Assembly (NCBI GenBank): GCA_900318915.1
Contig: ONMI01000022.1
Coordinates: 1 to 46,127, forward strand
Source: an uncultured Prevotellaceae bacterium
GTDB lineage: Bacteria > Bacteroidota > Bacteroidia > Bacteroidales > Bacteroidaceae
Direction: 5' to 3'
Length of the DNA: 46,127 bases
Made by a program: the position numbers and the translations under genes. Within the stretch, counting starts at the first letter, position 1, and each line of letters begins with the position of its first letter. Shown piece by piece: positions 33,573 to 42,900 of the stretch. The notes under the pieces are model-generated. The model did no database searches. It saw nothing but the letters and a program-made list of their open reading frames with translations, and was not told the origin of the DNA.

Positions 33573-33608
33573 CCCGGCGGGCGGCAAAGGCTGCACCGCC
33601 GGGGCTTT
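33573..33608 (+). terminator. GC-rich hairpin terminator after the pseudogene
   Basis: CCCGGCGG (33573-33580) pairs with CCGCCGGG (33596-33603), followed by GGCTTTTCC. It lies 36 bases after the former stop codon and ahead of the next promoter. Confidence 0.7.
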
Positions 33609-33661
33609 TCCTGTCTGACGCACCGCATACTTTGCGGGGGAAGTGCAAATCGGCGGGAAAG

Positions 33662-33693
33662 TTTGGTTATTCGGTCGGAATCCATTATTTTTG
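33662..33693 (+). promoter_or_regulatory. Promoter of the TPR regulator gene
   Basis: TTTG (33662-33665), 20 bases, TATTTTTG (33686-33693), then 25 bases to the ATG at 33719. It excludes the in-frame ATG at 33632. Confidence 0.78.
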
Positions 33694-33718
33694 CAGTCAG
33701 GTTCACGATAAAAACAAC

Positions 33719-35443
33719 ATGAAGAGAATACTCCCACTCCTGCTCCTATTCCTGGCCTTTGCGGCCTGCACGGAGACCGTGCACCATGCCAAAGCCCTCG
33801 AGGAGGCCGAGGCACTGCTCGGCAGCCGCCCGGAGGAGGCTCTGCGCATGCTCGACTCGATAGGACGGCTGGATGGCAGCATGGGAAAGAAGGAGCGCAT
33901 GCGCCGGCAGCTGCTGAGACTCACGGCGCAAAACAAATGCTACGTTCCCTTCAAAAGCGACAGCGCGGCACTCGAGGTGGCCGATTACTACGACCGCCAC
34001 GGAACAGCCAACGAGCGCATGGCGGCCCATTACCTGCAGGGGTGCGCCTACAGGGACATGGGAGAGGCGCCAATGGCGCTGCAGTGCTTCCAAGAGGCCG
34101 TGGAATGCGCCGACACCACAGCTGCCGACTGCGACAAAAAGCTATTGGCTGTTATAAACATCCAGATTGGACACCTCTTCTATACTCAATATCTGCCCCA
34201 GCAGGCCCTGGCCAACCTCAACAAAGCCGTCAATCTCTGCAAGGAAACAGGCGACACGCTGCTGCAATTAAACGCCATTACCTATTGCATGCTGTCATAT
34301 TATGAATTGGGAAATTACAACATAGTTGACAGCCTCACAGACTTGCTGCAAAGAGAATATTTGCTGGCCAAAGACACCATAAAAGCAGTGGCAAGCACCA
34401 ATGCGGCACTGATACATGCCCTCCAGACCAACAACACCGCAAAAGCGCACAAACTATTCGACTTTATTCTGAAAGGTATCGGAGAAAAAAGCCTGCTCAA
34501 CGACCCTCAATGGGAATATCTCAAGACACAATGGGGTTACTACGCCCTTAAGGAGGGGAATACCCTGAAAGCAGAAGATATCCTCAGACCCATCTGTGAA
34601 AGTAGCAGTGAAAACAACCGTATCATTGCCTGCAAAGGCTTAATGGAACTGTACCAACTGCGACACAACGCCGACTCTGTGTCTAAATATGCCACCGAAT
34701 ACTGCATGCTCAATGACTCAACTAACGTATCCCGACAGGCCCAGATAGTCGGTAGGATGAACGCTCTCTACAACTATCAGCGCATCGCAACCTTGGCTAA
34801 AAAGAGAAAAGAAGAAGCCGAAAAAAAAGGCATTATTATAACAGCATTACTCCTTATTGGCATAGCCACAACATCGGCCATCTATCTTTACAGGAGAAGA
34901 GAGAGAGAACGCACCACACAACAACTCGCTCTACAAAACGCCAAATATAACCATATCTTAAGTCTCTACCGCCAGACAAACGATGACCTGGCAAAACTAA
35001 AGAGCAATGAACTGCAAAAGAATGACCTGCTCGATGAAAAAGAGTCACTGCTTAAAGCACTTATGCAAAAAATGGAAGCCATGGAGGCAGGAGCAGAGGC
35101 GAGAGAACAGGCAGGCACCGAGAACAGCCTGCTGACCATTCTCCATAAAAAAGCCTTAACGGGAACAAAAGCCGAAATTCAAGAACTAAAAGGACTCAAA
35201 CGCGACATACTCAACAACGACCCAGCCTTTATGGTGCGCCTGATGGAATGGGAAAAGAAAATAACAGTCACCGACTCCTACATCTGTCTCCTAATCCGAC
35301 AAGGCTTCACCGCATCGGAAACAGCCATACTGCTCGGCATGAAGCCGCAAGCTCTGTCGAACAGGAAAAAAAGAATTTTGATAAAAATCACAGGAAAAGA
35401 CGGCAATGCCACTCATCTGAACCGATTGATATTAGAAACATAA
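33719..35443 (+). CDS. TPR lipoprotein with membrane helix and C-terminal HTH-like domain (574 aa)
   Basis: The start MKRILPLLLLFLAFAAC carries a lipobox-like end (FAAC). Residues ~25-380 form TPR-like helical repeats (EEAEALLGSRPEEALRMLDS, MAAHYLQGCAYRDMGEAPMA, QQALANLNKAVNLCKETGDT). A membrane helix follows (GIIITALLLIGIATTSAIYLY), then a coiled coil (~430-490). A C-terminal segment (ICLLIRQGFTASETAILLGM to NRKKRILIK) looks like a LuxR/sigma-type helix-turn-helix. Such membrane-spanning TPR-HTH proteins are common in Bacteroidota and are thought to carry signals from the periplasm to DNA; that is family knowledge, not shown here. The 3' two thirds are visibly more AT-rich than the start. 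kduI lies 128 bases downstream. Confidence 0.85.
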   Translation: MKRILPLLLLFLAFAACTETVHHAKALEEAEALLGSRPEEALRMLDSIGRLDGSMGKKERMRRQLLRLTAQNKCYVPFKSDSAALEVADYYDRHGTANERMAAHYLQGCAYRDMGEAPMALQCFQEAVECADTTAADCDKKLLAVINIQIGHLFYTQYLPQQALANLNKAVNLCKETGDTLLQLNAITYCMLSYYELGNYNIVDSLTDLLQREYLLAKDTIKAVASTNAALIHALQTNNTAKAHKLFDFILKGIGEKSLLNDPQWEYLKTQWGYYALKEGNTLKAEDILRPICESSSENNRIIACKGLMELYQLRHNADSVSKYATEYCMLNDSTNVSRQAQIVGRMNALYNYQRIATLAKKRKEEAEKKGIIITALLLIGIATTSAIYLYRRRERERTTQQLALQNAKYNHILSLYRQTNDDLAKLKSNELQKNDLLDEKESLLKALMQKMEAMEAGAEAREQAGTENSLLTILHKKALTGTKAEIQELKGLKRDILNNDPAFMVRLMEWEKKITVTDSYICLLIRQGFTASETAILLGMKPQALSNRKKRILIKITGKDGNATHLNRLILET

Positions 35444-35509
35444 CACGCAGGAGAAGGGTTGAAAATGGAAAAAAAAGGCCAGACATACCTTTTTATAAAA
35501 AAAAATGTG

Positions 35510-35517
35510 TAAGTTTG
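35510..35517 (+). promoter_or_regulatory. -7 box of the kduI-kduD operon
   Basis: TAAGTTTG, 54 bases before the ATG at 35572. The -33 region is an A/T run without TTTG, so control by a regulator is possible. Confidence 0.6.
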
Positions 35518-35571
35518 CATTCCGAATGTATGTATCATACGGATTTTTCGCAAACTACATAAAATAAAGCA

Positions 35572-36414
35572 ATGAAAACAAACTATGAAATCCGCTATGC
35601 GGCCCATCCTGAGGACGCAAAGCAGTATGACACCACACGCATCCGCCGCGACTTCCTCATCGAGCGCGTCTTCGCAGCCGACGAGGTGAACATGGTCTAC
35701 TCCATGTACGACCGTATGGTGGTGGGCGGCGCCATGCCCGTGGGAGAGGCCCTCAAACTGGAGGCTATCGACCCGCTGAAGGCACCTTTCTTCACCACTC
35801 GCCGCGAGGTGGGCATCTTCAATGTGGGAGGCGCCGGCACCGTGACCGTAGGCGACGAGACCTTTGAACTCGACTTTAAAGAGGCTCTTTACATCGGACG
35901 CGGTGACCGCGACGTGACCTTCGCCAGCAAAGACGCCAAGTGCCCCGCTAAGTTCTACTTCAACAGCACCACTGCCCACAAAGAGTATCCATGCCGCAAA
36001 ATCACCAAGGCCGATGCCGTGGTGGCCCACATGGGCAGCCTCGAGATGAGCAACGAACGCAACATCAACAAGATGATTGTAAACCAGGTGCTGCCTACCT
36101 GCCAGCTGCAGATGGGCATGACCGAACTGGCCACCGGCAGCGTGTGGAACACCATGCCCGCCCATGTGCACAGCCGCCGCATGGAGGCTTACTTCTATTT
36201 CGAACTGCCCGAAGACCAGGCTGTGTGCCACTTCATGGGTGAGGTCAACGAGACCCGCCACATCTGGATGAAAGGCGACCAGGCTGTGCTCTCGCCCGAA
36301 TGGAGCATCCACAGCGCCGCCGCCACACACAACTACACCTTCATCTGGGGCATGGGAGGCGAAAACCTCGACTATGGCGACCAGGATTTCTCACTCATTA
36401 CGGACCTCAAATAA
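35572..36414 (+). CDS. kduI: 5-keto-4-deoxyuronate isomerase
   Basis: Converts 5-keto-4-deoxyuronate (DKI), made from unsaturated uronates of pectin or glycosaminoglycans, to 2,5-diketo-3-deoxygluconate. Length 280 aa equals that of the E. coli enzyme (278). Bicupin with conserved YEIRYAAHPEDAKQYDT, REVGIFNVGGAG and the zinc-site region PAHVHSRRMEAYFYFELPE, with later His in HSAAATHNYTFIWGMGGEN. kduD follows after 13 bases. Confidence 0.97.
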   Translation: MKTNYEIRYAAHPEDAKQYDTTRIRRDFLIERVFAADEVNMVYSMYDRMVVGGAMPVGEALKLEAIDPLKAPFFTTRREVGIFNVGGAGTVTVGDETFELDFKEALYIGRGDRDVTFASKDAKCPAKFYFNSTTAHKEYPCRKITKADAVVAHMGSLEMSNERNINKMIVNQVLPTCQLQMGMTELATGSVWNTMPAHVHSRRMEAYFYFELPEDQAVCHFMGEVNETRHIWMKGDQAVLSPEWSIHSAAATHNYTFIWGMGGENLDYGDQDFSLITDLK

Positions 36415-36427
36415 ATAAACAACAACA

Positions 36428-37231
36428 ATGACCAACAATCCATTTTCACTGGAAGGCAAAAATGCCTGGATAACCGGAGCCAGCTACGGCATCGGTTTCA
36501 ACATAGCCAAGGCTTTCGTGGCCGCCGGCATTAAAAACATCATCTTCAACGACATCAACGAAGCTGCTCTCGAGCGCGGTCTGAACAACTACAAAGAGGC
36601 CGGTATAGAGAACGTGAAAGGCTATGTCTGCGATGTAACCAAAGAAGACGACGTAAAAGCACTCGTGGAGAAAATCCACGCCGAGGTAGGACAAATCGAC
36701 ATCCTCGTGAACAACGCCGGCATCATCAAGCGCATCCCCATGCACGAGATGAAACGCGCCGAGTTCCAGCAGGTAATCGACATCGACCTCGTGGGACCGT
36801 TCATCGTCAGCTCGGCCGTGCTGCCCGAGATGATGGAGCGCCGCGAAGGAAAAATCATCAATATCTGCTCCATGATGAGCGAACTGGGACGCGAGACCGT
36901 GTCGGCCTACGCTGCCGCCAAGGGCGGACTGAAGATGCTCACCCGCAACATCTGCTCTGAGTATGGCGGGTACAACATACAGTGCAACGGCATCGGCCCG
37001 GGCTACATCGCCACCCCGCAGACAGCACCGCTCCGCGAGCGCCAGCCCGACGGCAGCCGCCACCCCTTCGACTCGTTCATCTGCGCCAAGACACCCGCCG
37101 GACGCTGGCTGGAGCCCGAGGAACTGGGCGGACCCGCCGTGTTCCTGGCCTCACACGCCTCCGACGCCGTCAACGGCCATATCCTGTATGTAGACGGCGG
37201 TATCCTGGCCTACATCGGCAAGCAGCCCTGA
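36428..37231 (+). CDS. kduD: 2-deoxy-D-gluconate 3-dehydrogenase (2-keto-3-deoxygluconate-forming)
   Basis: Short-chain dehydrogenase (267 aa) that reduces 2,5-diketo-3-deoxygluconate to 2-keto-3-deoxygluconate, the step after KduI. Cofactor loop TGASYGIGFNIA, NNAGIIKR, catalytic Ser in INICSMMSELG, and YAAAKGG (Tyr and Lys). The end DAVNGHILYVDGGILAYIG is typical. Membership in the KduD group rests on the adjacent kduI; alone it could be called gluconate 5-dehydrogenase. No lyase or KDG kinase gene is near. Confidence 0.93.
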   Translation: MTNNPFSLEGKNAWITGASYGIGFNIAKAFVAAGIKNIIFNDINEAALERGLNNYKEAGIENVKGYVCDVTKEDDVKALVEKIHAEVGQIDILVNNAGIIKRIPMHEMKRAEFQQVIDIDLVGPFIVSSAVLPEMMERREGKIINICSMMSELGRETVSAYAAAKGGLKMLTRNICSEYGGYNIQCNGIGPGYIATPQTAPLRERQPDGSRHPFDSFICAKTPAGRWLEPEELGGPAVFLASHASDAVNGHILYVDGGILAYIGKQP

Positions 37232-37265
37232 TGCACTGACATCGGCAACGCCATAACACGCAAGC

Positions 37266-37294
37266 GGGCGCCTCTCCATACGGATGAGGCGCCC
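37266..37294 (+). terminator. Hairpin between kduD and HU genes
   Basis: GGGCGCCTC (37266-37274) and GAGGCGCCC (37286-37294), perfect 9-bp arms with an 11-base loop, followed by GACTATTT. It stands between convergent genes and may serve both. Confidence 0.75.
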
Positions 37295-37327
37295 GACTAT
37301 TTAGAATAATAATTGGAGAGAGGCAAA

Positions 37328-37600
37328 TTATTTCAAGCCATCGTTCAGCTCAGAACCAGCCTTGAACTTCACAACCTTCTTCTCGGCAATCTCAATCTTC
37401 TCGCCAGTACGGGGATTCTTACCCTCGTGAGCGGGACGGACAGCCACGCTGAATGTTCCAAAACCGATCAGAGCCACTTTGTCGTCGGCTGCCAATGCTT
37501 CCTTCACTGCTGCAATAGCTGCGTCAACAGCTTTTTTTGCATCGTCTTTCTTCAGGCCGGCACCTGCTGCCACCTTGTCGATTAATTCTGTCTTGTTCAT
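37328..37600 (-). CDS. hup: HU-family DNA-binding protein (90 aa)
   Basis: Nucleoid-associated histone-like protein. Conserved opening MNKTELIDKVA, helical body AAIAAVKEALAADDKVALIGFGTFSV, and DNA-arm motif RPAHEGKNPRTGEKIEIA. Length is exactly that of HU. Monocistronic, with a strong promoter and terminator hairpin, as expected for an abundant protein. Confidence 0.96.
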   Translation of the reverse strand: MNKTELIDKVAAGAGLKKDDAKKAVDAAIAAVKEALAADDKVALIGFGTFSVAVRPAHEGKNPRTGEKIEIAEKKVVKFKAGSELNDGLK

Positions 37601-37652
37601 AAAAAAATGCTATATAAGTGATTAATATGAAAAATTTTGTTGATTTTTGTGG

Positions 37653-37683
37653 CAAATATAGGTTAATCATTTCATAAAACAAA
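37653..37683 (-). promoter_or_regulatory. Promoter of the HU gene
   Basis: Minus strand TTTG (37683-37680), 19 bases, TATATTTG (37660-37653); a 50-base AT-rich leader follows. Confidence 0.76.
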
Positions 37684-37765
37684 CAAAAAACAAAAAAAAG
37701 TGGCATTTTTCGCTAAAAATCGTGCGTATACCGCTGATTTTATGCGGTATAACGGATTTTTTTCC

Positions 37766-37773
37766 TATTTTTG
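37766..37773 (+). promoter_or_regulatory. -7 box of the rhomboid gene
   Basis: TATTTTTG, 32 bases before the ATG at 37806; the ATG at 37722 lies upstream of it and is rejected. Confidence 0.62.
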
Positions 37774-37805
37774 CACACGTTTTCAAAAATTTAGACACTT
37801 ACATC

Positions 37806-38726
37806 ATGCGCAACATACCCACTATAACAAAAAACCTGCTCATCATCAATATCCTGGCCTTTTTGGCCTACTATGTGCTCAAGATGAGGGGAGTGGACCT
37901 GAACGATATTTGCGGCCTGCATTTCTTCCTGGCCTCCGACTTCCAAGTGTGGCAGCTGATCACCTACATGTTCATGCATGCCAACTTTGAGCATATCTTT
38001 TTCAACATGTTCGGTCTGTGGATGTTCGGCTGCGTGATTGAAAATGTTTGGGGACCCAAGCGCTTCCTGCTCTACTATTTGGTGTGCGGCGTGGGAGCCG
38101 GACTGCTCCAGGAGGTGTCGCAGTTCGTGCAGCTCTACATCACCTTGTCGCCCCAGATACAACTGTCGGAACTTTTCTCACTCGACCCCTCAGTGCGCAT
38201 GGCCCTCAACTCATGGACCACTGTGGGAGCCTCCGGCGCCATCTACGCCATCCTGCTGGCCTTCGGCATGACCTTCCCCGAAGAGCGTATCTTCATCTTC
38301 CCGCTGCCCATACCCATCAAGGCAAAATGGTTTGTCATGATCTACGTGGCGATAGAACTGGCATCGGCACTCGGCAGCTCAGGCGACGGCGTGGCGCATA
38401 TCGCCCACCTCGGCGGCATGCTCTTCGGCTTCCTGCTCATACGCTACTGGCAGCGGCACCCCTACAGCGGCAGCCACTACGGACGCAGCAACGGACAGCA
38501 ATTCTTCGACAACCTGCGCAACAGCTGGGAACGCCGCAAGAACCGCGGTGGCAACAACAGCAGCAACAGCACCCACACCCACAACGCCGACTGGGACTAC
38601 AACACCCGCAAGAAGCGTGAGGAGGAAGAGATAGACCGCATACTCGACAAGATACGCAAGAACGGCTACGCCAGTCTCACGCAGGAGGAGAAAAAACGGC
38701 TGTTCGACCACAGCAACAAGAAATGA
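37806..38726 (+). CDS. Rhomboid-family intramembrane serine protease (306 aa)
   Basis: Six-helix membrane protease. First helix TKNLLIINILAFLAYYVL; the conserved loop FMHANFEHIFFNMFGLWMFG; catalytic serine S143 in GASGAIYA and histidine H201 in HIAHLGGMLFG. The ~90-residue C-terminal tail is cytoplasmic, rich in Asn/Ser/Arg with a charged helix at the end (KKREEEEIDRILDKI). It is followed after 25 bases by an EEP-family gene that may share its transcript. Substrate not known. Confidence 0.94.
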   Translation: MRNIPTITKNLLIINILAFLAYYVLKMRGVDLNDICGLHFFLASDFQVWQLITYMFMHANFEHIFFNMFGLWMFGCVIENVWGPKRFLLYYLVCGVGAGLLQEVSQFVQLYITLSPQIQLSELFSLDPSVRMALNSWTTVGASGAIYAILLAFGMTFPEERIFIFPLPIPIKAKWFVMIYVAIELASALGSSGDGVAHIAHLGGMLFGFLLIRYWQRHPYSGSHYGRSNGQQFFDNLRNSWERRKNRGGNNSSNSTHTHNADWDYNTRKKREEEEIDRILDKIRKNGYASLTQEEKKRLFDHSNKK

Positions 38727-38751
38727 CAGGCCCGTCTGTCAGTAGAAAAAG

Positions 38752-39831
38752 ATGCTTAAAAAGGTAAGAAAATTATTGGGCCGCATCGTGGCCGCCATCA
38801 ATGTGCTGGCTGTCATCGCCATGGCCGTCTCAGGCTATTCAGGACATCTTTCGCCCACCGACCATCCGCTGCTCTCCGTCACCGGACTGATATTTCCGGT
38901 GCTGCTGGGCATCAACTTGGCTTTTCTCGTGTTCTGGATCTTCTTTCATTGGCGCACGGCCATCATACCCGTGGCCGGACTGCTTCTCTGCTACACCCCC
39001 ATACGGCAGTTCTGCCCCCTGAACAGAGAGAAAGACACATCGGGCGACTGCATCAAGGTGCTGTCGTACAACGTGCACTCCTACAACACCTTCAACCCCA
39101 CACGAGCTTTCGACACAGTCATCGTCGACTATATAAAAAACAGCGGCGCCGACATCGTGTGCATACAGGAGTCGGTCTATTCAAAATATGGTGGGGTAGA
39201 CGTGAAAGAGGTATTCAAAGACGAATATCCCTACCAGCAATCCATGTTCCGAACCCCCTACCAAAGTTCCCACTTCGTCTACAGCAAATATCCCATCCTG
39301 AGCGCAGAACTCATACCCATCGAGTCAGACGGCAACATGAGCGAGGCCTACCTGCTCGACATCGACGGCGACACCACACTGCTGGTGAACAACCACCTCG
39401 AGACCTACGGACTGAGCAAGGAAGACAAGCAAAACTATGAGGACATGGTGGAGGGGAATACCAACGAGCGCAACGAGAAAGACCTGATCAAGAAAATCAT
39501 CAAGTCGACACAGATACGCGCCCGGCAGGCAGAGACCATCGCCGCCTACATCAAGAAGCATGGCGACATGCCCGTCATCGTATGCGGCGACTTCAACGAC
39601 ACCCCTCTCTCCTATGTCCACCACACCATCTGCGAAGGACTCACCGACACCTACGTGGCTGCCGGCCACGGACCGGGCTTTTCCTATGTCAACAACAGCA
39701 TGTACGAGCGGATAGACCACATCTTCTGCTCCAGCCATTTCGAGCCCGTACTCTCCGTCGTTGACTCGAAAAACAAACAATCAGACCACTACCCTATCTA
39801 CTCTGTTCTGAAAAAACGGCCAAAACATTAA
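38752..39831 (+). CDS. Membrane-anchored endonuclease/exonuclease/phosphatase-family protein (359 aa)
   Basis: Three N-terminal membrane helices (to about residue 90) are followed by an EEP domain. The metal-binding Asn is in VLSYNVHSYN, the Glu in IVCIQESVY, and the catalytic residues in NNHLETYG, VCGDFNDTP and the closing SDHYPIYSVL. Such proteins hydrolyse phosphodiesters (nucleic acid, phospholipid or inositol phosphate); the helix anchor puts the active site outside the cytoplasm or at the membrane. Located directly after the rhomboid gene. Confidence 0.9.
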   Translation: MLKKVRKLLGRIVAAINVLAVIAMAVSGYSGHLSPTDHPLLSVTGLIFPVLLGINLAFLVFWIFFHWRTAIIPVAGLLLCYTPIRQFCPLNREKDTSGDCIKVLSYNVHSYNTFNPTRAFDTVIVDYIKNSGADIVCIQESVYSKYGGVDVKEVFKDEYPYQQSMFRTPYQSSHFVYSKYPILSAELIPIESDGNMSEAYLLDIDGDTTLLVNNHLETYGLSKEDKQNYEDMVEGNTNERNEKDLIKKIIKSTQIRARQAETIAAYIKKHGDMPVIVCGDFNDTPLSYVHHTICEGLTDTYVAAGHGPGFSYVNNSMYERIDHIFCSSHFEPVLSVVDSKNKQSDHYPIYSVLKKRPKH

Positions 39832-39856
39832 AAAATCAACATTTAGCCGAAATAAA

Positions 39857-39888
39857 TTTTCCTTAATTTGAAAAAATAACTAACTTTG
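39857..39888 (+). promoter_or_regulatory. Promoter of secDF
   Basis: TTTT (39857-39860), 20 bases, TAACTTTG (39881-39888), 53 bases before the ATG at 39942; -33 deviates at one position. Confidence 0.65.
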
Positions 39889-39941
39889 CACCCTACTATG
39901 CGGTTTTAGGCAAAAACGTATTAAAAATATAAACAAAAAAA

Positions 39942-42900
39942 ATGCAAAACAAAGGACTCGTAATTGTCACAGCGGTCTTACTGACCCTGGCAAGTATCTT
40001 CTATTTGTCATTTTCTCTGGGTTCAAGATTAATCCAGAAAAAAGCTACAGCGATTGAAGATCCCATCAAGCAGCAAGACTTCTTGGATTCAGCCAAATGG
40101 CTGGGGGTGTATTCATATCAGAAGTGTCAGGAGACACAAATCGGTCTCGGACTTGACCTGAAAGGCGGTATGAACGTAATCCTGGAGGTCTCCGTTCCTG
40201 ACCTTATCGAAAATCTTGCTGGCTACAAGAAAGACGCCGCCTTCGTGAAATCCATGAAGGAAGCCCGCGCTGAAGAGGAGCAGACTCAAGGCGATTTCAT
40301 CGACCTCTTCGTGAAGTACTACAGGCAGAACGCCCCCGGACACAACCTGGCTGAAATCTTTGCCACCAGCCAGCTGCCCGAGGTGAAGACCAACAACAAT
40401 GACAATGAAGTGCTGAGCATCCTGCGCACCAAAGTGCAGGAGACTGTAGATGATGCCAAAAACGTCATCACCAACCGTATCGACCAGTTTGGCGTGGTGC
40501 AGCCCAACATCCAGAAGCTCGACGGACAGGAAGGCCGCATCATGGTGGAAATGCCTGGTGTGAAGAACCCCGAGCGTATGCGTAAGCTCCTGCAGGGTAG
40601 CGCCAACCTGGAGTTCTGGGAGACCTACACCAGCAAGGAGATTGCTCCCTATATGCAGCAGCTCAATGCCCGTCTGGCCAGCAATGCCGGTGCCGACAAC
40701 AAAGCCGAAGCCGACACCACCAAGGCTGAGACCGCTAAGGCTCAGACCGCTCCCGACACCACCAAGGCTGTGGCCGAGGCCGGTAAGAAGGAGATTAAAC
40801 TGGGCGATGCTACTGCCAAGGCCGACGAAAAGGTCGACGACGAACTGCTGGCCAAGCAGAACCCGCTCTTCTCGAAACTCAACGTGATGGCCGACAACTA
40901 CTGCGTGGTGGGTATGGCTCATGCCAACGACACCGCCGCCGTGAACGCCATGCTCCGCTCCGAGGAGGCCAAGCAGGTGCTGCCCTCCGACGTGAAACTG
41001 GTGTGGAGTGCCAAGCCCGACGACCGCATCGCCGGCAACAAGCACATCTTCGACCTCTACTGCCTGCGCATGACCGGCACCAACGGCCGCGCTCCCCTCG
41101 AGGGCGACGTGATTGAGTCGGCCAAGGACGACTTCGACAACTTCAACGGCCGTCCCGTGGTGACCATGCAGATGAACGAGACCGGCGCACGCGAGTGGGC
41201 CAACCTGACTAAGAAGAATATCGGCAAACCCGTGGCCATCGTGCTCGACGACCTGGTGTACAGCGCCCCTAACGTGAATGATGAGATTACCGGCGGAAAC
41301 TCGCAGATCAGCGGTTCCTTCACCGTGGAGGACACCAAAGACCTCGCCAACACCCTGAAGTCGGGACGTATGAAAGCTCCCGTACGCATCGTACAGGAAG
41401 AGGTGGTAGGTCCGTCGCTCGGTGCCCAGTCCATCCGCCAGGGTATCTGGTCGTTTGTGGTGGCCTTCATCGTGCTGATGCTCTATATGATTGCCATGTA
41501 CGGCTTCATCCCCGGTATGGTGGCCAACAGCGCCCTGCTGCTCAACCTCTTCTTCACCATGGGTATCATGGCCTCCTTCCAGGCCGCACTCTCCATGCCG
41601 GGTATCGCCGGTATCGTGCTCACCCTGGGTATGGCTGTGGATGCCAACGTGCTTATCTATGAACGTACCAAGGAAGAGCTGCGCAGCGGCAAGAACGTGC
41701 GCCAGGCACTCGCCGCTGGTTACAGCAACGCTTTCTCGGCCATCTTCGACTCCAACCTCACCTCTATCATCACCGGTATCATTCTGGCCGTCATCGGTAT
41801 GGGTCCTGTGAAGGGCTTCGCCATCACCCTTATCATCGGTATCTGCTGCTCGTTCTTCACCGCTGTGTTCCTTACCCGTCTGGTGTACGAGAACCGCATG
41901 AAGAAAGATAAGTGGCTCAACCTGACCTTCACCACCGGTCTGTCGAAGAACCTGCTGCAGAACATGAATGTCAACTTCATGGGCATGTACCGCAAGTCGT
42001 TCACCCTCTGGGGTATCGTAGCACTCATCTTCATCGGCTTCTTCGCCATCCGCGGACTGAGCAAGAGCATCGACTTCACCGGTGGCCGCTACTATGTGGT
42101 GCAGTTCGACAACGCCACTGAGCCTGAAGATGTGGAGAGCGCGCTGCGCAATGAGTTCCAGGGCTACACTATCGGTGCCCTGACCCTCGGTACCGACAAC
42201 AAGACCATCCGTATCTCGACCAACTACAAGATTGAGTCGAACAGCGCCACTGTTGACGACGAGGCTGAGAACAAGCTCTTCAACGCCCTGACCAAGAGCG
42301 GTCTGGTGACCCAGAAGAACATCGACGACTTCAAGAACCCCGACGTGCGTGAGGGTGGCTCCATCATCAGCTCGCAGAAGGTGGGTCCGTCTATCGCCCG
42401 CAACGTGACCAACAAGGCCATCATCAGTGTGATTATCGCTCTGATTGCCATCTTCCTCTACATCCTTATCCGATTCAACAATGTGGCCTTCTCCGTGGGC
42501 TCTATCGTGGCCCTGGCACTCGATACGCTGATTGTGGTGGGATTCTTCTCGGCACTGTGGGGCATCGTTCCCTTCTCGCTCGAGATTGACCAGACCTTCA
42601 TCGGTGCTATCCTGACGGTGATTGGTTACTCTATTAATGATAAGGTGGTGGTCTTCGACCGTGTGCGTGAGAATCTGCGCCTCTACAAGAAACGTGACCT
42701 GCAGACCCTCTTCAACAGCTCGCTGAACCAGACACTGGCCCGTACGGTGAACACCTCCGTGTCTACCTTGATTGTGTTGCTCTGTATCTTCTTCCTCGGT
42801 GGAGACAGCATACGCAGCTTCTCATTCGCCATGATTCTGGGTGTGGTGTTCGGTACCCTCTCCTCCATCTTCATCGCCGCTCCTGTGGCTTACCTCACAC

